A DNA stretch of 64,000 bases from Thalassospira lohafexi (GTDB lineage: Bacteria > Pseudomonadota > Alphaproteobacteria > Rhodospirillales > Thalassospiraceae), in contig NZ_NXGX01000002.1 in NCBI RefSeq assembly GCF_002844275.1, positions 496,001 through 560,000 on the forward strand, given 5' to 3'. This document shows positions 61,205 through 64,000 of the stretch, in pieces. Each line of letters begins with the position of its first letter. Position 1 is the stretch's first letter. Made by a program: the position numbers and the translations under genes. The notes beneath the pieces are model-generated. The model saw only the letters and a list, made by a program, of their open reading frames with translations, did not search any database and had not been told where the DNA came from.

Positions 61205-62164
61205 ATGACCAATCTTTCCACTTTCGGCCGTCTTCTTGGCAGCACCATTATTGCCGGTGCACTTTTTGGTGCGGCAAGTGCCAAGGCTGCTGATAGCGAA
61301 GCCTGCAAAACCGTGACGTTCTCTGATGTTGGCTGGACCGACATCACCGCAACCACGGCAACCGCATCGGTTATTCTCGACGCATTGGGCTATAACACCG
61401 AAACCGAACTTCTGTCGGTTCCCGTAACCTACACCAGCCTTGCCAATGGCGACGTTGACGTATTCCTTGGCAACTGGATGCCAACCATGGCCGCTGATAT
61501 CAAGCCCTACCTTGACAAAGGAACGGTTGTTAGCGCCGGTGCAAACCTTGAAGGGGCGAAATACACCCTTGCGGTTTCCAAGAACGCCTATGACGCAGGT
61601 CTGAAAGATTTCGCTGATATCGCCAAGTTCAAAGACAAACTTGATGGCGAGATTTATGGCATTGAACCGGGCAACGATGGCAACCGCCTGATTCAGGACA
61701 TGATCGATGGTGATCAGTTCGGTCTCAGCGGATTTGAGCTGGTTGAATCTTCTGAACAGGGCATGCTGTCGGAAGTTAAGCGCAAATCATCGCGCGATCA
61801 GTTCATCGTCTTCCTTGGCTGGGAACCGCACCCGATGAACGCGAAATACGACATGGCCTATCTTGATGGTGGTGACGACGTGTTTGGTCCGAACTTTGGC
61901 GGTGCCACGGTTCACACCAACCTGCGTGCCGGTTACACCGATGAATGTCAGAACGCCGGTAAATTCGTTACCAACCTGAAATTCAGCCTCGCCATGGAAA
62001 ACGAAATCATGGATGCGATCCTGAACGATGGTACCGACCCGGCCAAAGCAGCCTCCACCTGGCTTAAAGCCAACCCGGACGCGGCATATGCATGGCTTGA
62101 CGGTGTGACCACCTTTGACGGTGGCGATGCCAAGGCTGCCCTTAAAAGCGATCTTGGCCTTTAA
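61205..62164 (+). CDS. choX: Choline ABC transporter substrate-binding protein
   Basis: A 319-residue periplasmic protein. A signal peptide ends near ASAKA before ADSEACKTVTF. The mature part is the OpuAC/ChoX fold, with the tryptophan and tyrosine residues that cage choline in FSDVGWTDITAT, LGNWMPTMA, AKYTLAV and FLGWEPHPM. ChoX of Sinorhizobium has the same four-aromatic box. It is the first gene of choXWV, divergent from betI, and so likely choline-induced. The structured leader may tune its level. Glycine betaine as an extra substrate is possible. Confidence 0.95.
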   Translation: MTNLSTFGRLLGSTIIAGALFGAASAKAADSEACKTVTFSDVGWTDITATTATASVILDALGYNTETELLSVPVTYTSLANGDVDVFLGNWMPTMAADIKPYLDKGTVVSAGANLEGAKYTLAVSKNAYDAGLKDFADIAKFKDKLDGEIYGIEPGNDGNRLIQDMIDGDQFGLSGFELVESSEQGMLSEVKRKSSRDQFIVFLGWEPHPMNAKYDMAYLDGGDDVFGPNFGGATVHTNLRAGYTDECQNAGKFVTNLKFSLAMENEIMDAILNDGTDPAKAASTWLKANPDAAYAWLDGVTTFDGGDAKAALKSDLGL

Positions 62165-62177
62165 GCTTCACATCTAA

Positions 62178-62252
62178 CCGGCAACGTCCGGTTTTATGAT
62201 CCTGCCGATACGCCCCGCACCCGATAATTCGGACCTTTGCGTGGGCGTATCG
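62178..62252 (+). promoter_or_regulatory. Stem-loops between choX and choW
   Basis: A small hairpin ACCGG-CAACGT-CCGGT followed by TTTA (about 62178-62197) is followed by a perfect 10-bp stem CGATACGCCC / GGGCGTATCG (62206-62215 and 62243-62252) without a T-run. These probably limit read-through or protect choX mRNA. Confidence 0.6.
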
Positions 62253-62291
62253 TGCATTTAACTGATTTTAAAAACAAACGGAAATATTCCC

Positions 62292-63140
62292 ATGGAATGG
62301 CTCACGGAAACAAAGATTCCGCTGGGACAGTGGATTTCGTCTTTGATGGATGCGCTTAACGAACATGCCGATTTCGTTTTCTATACCATCTCGGATGTTC
62401 TTGAATTCATTATTGAAAACACCATCGATTTTCTGCTGTGGCTCCCACCGCTTTTGATTATTGCCGGATTTGGCGCACTTGCTGCTGTGTTGCATAGGTC
62501 CTGGAAACTGACCGCCTTTACCATTCTTTCCCTGCTGTTGATCGTCAATCTTGGCTATTGGGAAGAAACCATGGAAACGCTGGCGCTTGTGATCTATGCG
62601 TCGCTGTTTTGCATGGTTATCGGGGTGCCGCTTGGTGTGGCGTCCGCCCACCGCCCGTGGCTGTATCAAGCCATGCGTCCGGTTCTTGATCTGATGCAGA
62701 CGATCCCGACCTTTGTCTATCTGATCCCGACCCTGATCCTGTTTGGCCTAGGGGTTGTACCGGGTCTGATTTCGACCGTCATCTTTGCCATTGCCGCCCC
62801 GATCCGCCTGACACATCTTGGCATTTCCAGTACGCCAAAGGCACTGCTTGAAGCGGGCGAAAGCTTTGGCTGCACGCCGCGCCAGTTGCTGTTTAAGGTC
62901 GAACTGCCGTCCGCCATGCCATCGATCATGGCCGGTCTGACCCAGTGCATCATGTTGTCACTTTCGATGGTGGTGATTGCTGCCCTTGTCGGGGCAGATG
63001 GCCTTGGCAAACCGGTTGTGCGCGCCCTTAATACCGTGAACATTGCCCAAGGGTTCGAGGCCGGTCTTGCGATTGTGATCCTTGCCATTGTGCTGGACCG
63101 CATCTGCCGTCGTGATAACAACGAAACATCGGGGCAGTGA
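62292..63140 (+). CDS. choW: Choline ABC transporter permease
   Basis: A 282-residue inner-membrane permease of the ProW/ChoW type. Several membrane helices start near residue 45 (FIIENTIDFLLWLPPLLIIAG). The conserved loop is ALLEAGESFGCTPRQLLFKVELPSAMPSIMAGLTQCIMLSLSMVVIAALVGADGLG, the EAA motif of glycine betaine/choline transporters. It lies 127 bases after choX and 2 bases before choV. Confidence 0.94.
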   Translation: MEWLTETKIPLGQWISSLMDALNEHADFVFYTISDVLEFIIENTIDFLLWLPPLLIIAGFGALAAVLHRSWKLTAFTILSLLLIVNLGYWEETMETLALVIYASLFCMVIGVPLGVASAHRPWLYQAMRPVLDLMQTIPTFVYLIPTLILFGLGVVPGLISTVIFAIAAPIRLTHLGISSTPKALLEAGESFGCTPRQLLFKVELPSAMPSIMAGLTQCIMLSLSMVVIAALVGADGLGKPVVRALNTVNIAQGFEAGLAIVILAIVLDRICRRDNNETSGQ

Positions 63141-63142
63141 TC

Positions 63143-64000
63143 ATGAGCAATGCTGTTGAATTTGATAATATTGACGTGATCTTTGGCAACCGTCAGGCAG
63201 AATCACTAAAACTGCTTGATGAAGGCAAAACACGCGCAGAAATCGCCAAGGTGACAAACAACGTTCTTGGCGTTGCCGATGTCAGCTTCAATGTCCCACA
63301 GGGCGAGATTTGCGTTCTAATGGGTCTGTCAGGGTCTGGTAAATCGTCGCTTTTACGCTGTGTGAACGGGTTGAACAAAGTCTCACGCGGGTCGCTGCGG
63401 GTATATGATGGCGACTGGTCGGTCGACGTCACAAAGTGTGATGGCCCGACGTTGCGCAAATTGCGCCGTGAGTGTGTCGCCATGGTGTTTCAGCAATTTG
63501 GCCTTCTGCCGTGGCGGACCGTTGCCGAGAATGTCGGTTTCGGGCTTGAGCTCCGCGGCCTTGCCCCAAAGGAACGCCGCGACATCGTCGATGAAAAGCT
63601 GGCCCTTGTCGGCCTAGATCAGTGGGCGGATAAATATGCCCATGAACTGTCGGGCGGTATGCAGCAACGTGTTGGCCTTGCACGCGCGTTTGCCACCGAC
63701 GCGCCGATCCTTTTGATGGATGAGCCGTTTTCGGCACTTGATCCGCTGATCCGTAACCGCCTTCAGGACGAATTGCTTGATCTTCAGGAAAAGCTGAACA
63801 AGACCATTCTGTTTGTTAGCCATGACCTTGATGAAGCCATGAAACTTGGTAATTCCATCGCGATCATGGAAGGCGGCTATGTCGTTCAGCACGGCACGCC
63901 CGAAGACATCGCGCTTCGTCCGGCCAATGGATATGTTGCCGACTTTGTCGCCCATATGAATCCGGTCAATATCCTGCGCGGACGGGCAATCATGCATCGC
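63143..64000 (+). CDS. choV: Choline ABC transporter ATP-binding protein (3' end cut by window)
   Basis: The first 286 codons are present. The start ATG at 63143 lies 2 bases after the choW stop. The protein begins MSNAVEFDNIDVIFGNRQAE, with Walker A MGLSGSGKSSLLR, Q-loop VFQQFGLLPWRTVAENVGFG, signature LSGGMQQRVGLARAFATD, Walker B ILLMDEPFSALDPLIR, and the H-loop VSHDLDEAMKLG. This is the ProV/ChoV type, which normally continues for about 60 further residues. The gene runs off the right edge, so its C-terminus cannot be assessed. Confidence 0.94.
   Translation, partial: MSNAVEFDNIDVIFGNRQAESLKLLDEGKTRAEIAKVTNNVLGVADVSFNVPQGEICVLMGLSGSGKSSLLRCVNGLNKVSRGSLRVYDGDWSVDVTKCDGPTLRKLRRECVAMVFQQFGLLPWRTVAENVGFGLELRGLAPKERRDIVDEKLALVGLDQWADKYAHELSGGMQQRVGLARAFATDAPILLMDEPFSALDPLIRNRLQDELLDLQEKLNKTILFVSHDLDEAMKLGNSIAIMEGGYVVQHGTPEDIALRPANGYVADFVAHMNPVNILRGRAIMHR

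Noticed and set aside
60939..61208. Plus-strand frame of 89 codons before choX
   Set aside because: It overlaps the BetI-like operator and both hairpins, ends inside choX, and has no ribosome-binding site; better explained as regulatory leader.

Overview
The window looks like chromosomal DNA from a marine-type alphaproteobacterium. A Thalassospira-like member of the Rhodospirillales is my best guess. The support is the gene content (an alphaproteobacterial nuoABCDEFG order, hup-lon-clpX-clpP-tig, a choline ChoXWV transporter beside betIBA, two-gene bacterioferritin) and the moderate GC content. No 16S rRNA gene is present, so the genus is inference. I see no phage, insertion sequence, CRISPR array or integrase, and almost all of the DNA is coding.

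Layout. 1-5.3 kb: the start of the complex I operon on the minus strand (nuoA to the first part of nuoG), then tRNA-Asp. 5.6-7.5 kb: a solitary fliG and a convergent lipoprotein gene of unknown function. 7.8-8.3 kb: two tandem copies of tRNA-Val, each with its own terminator. 8.4-15.2 kb: a proteostasis block (HU, Lon, ClpX, ClpP, trigger factor with an unusual lysine/alanine tail), then tRNA-Leu. 15.5-18.6 kb: malonyl-CoA decarboxylase and the NAD(P)HX repair enzyme. 18.8-21.2 kb: D-amino acid dehydrogenase with a soluble PAS histidine kinase. 21.3-24.8 kb: a copper operon (copA-cueR-cytochrome c) with a clear MerR-type promoter. 24.9-25.9 kb: two complementary bacterioferritin subunits behind a Fur-like box. 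26-28.2 kb: an iron-sulfur photolyase and a DUF1127 gene.

28.6-37.1 kb: a sugar ABC transporter with two paralogous binding proteins, each with its own copy of the same upstream control region. The transporter genes converge on a two-component system that probably controls them. 37.3-43.9 kb: a choice-of-anchor I lipoprotein, a renalase-like FAD enzyme with a DUF2256 zinc-ribbon protein, glucose-6-phosphate isomerase, a PfkB sugar kinase and a protein phosphatase. 44-55 kb: polyamine catabolism (agmatinase, aldehyde dehydrogenase, PuuR-like regulator, glutamylpolyamine synthetase, divergent putrescine-type aminotransferase, two FAD oxidases), with a group III truncated globin, a MarR regulator and a membrane-anchored isochorismatase-like hydrolase. 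55.2-64 kb: L-serine dehydratase, then betIBA and the divergent choXWV operon, with choV cut by the window end.

Taken together, the right half describes a cell that scavenges sugars, polyamines, D-amino acids and choline, feeding them to central carbon metabolism or using betaine as an osmolyte. The features most worth a second look are regulatory: the structured choX leader, the duplicated control region of the sugar-binding proteins, and several perfect palindromes. No clearly new multi-gene system is evident. The best candidate for an under-described module is the photolyase / DUF2256 / renalase-like set.
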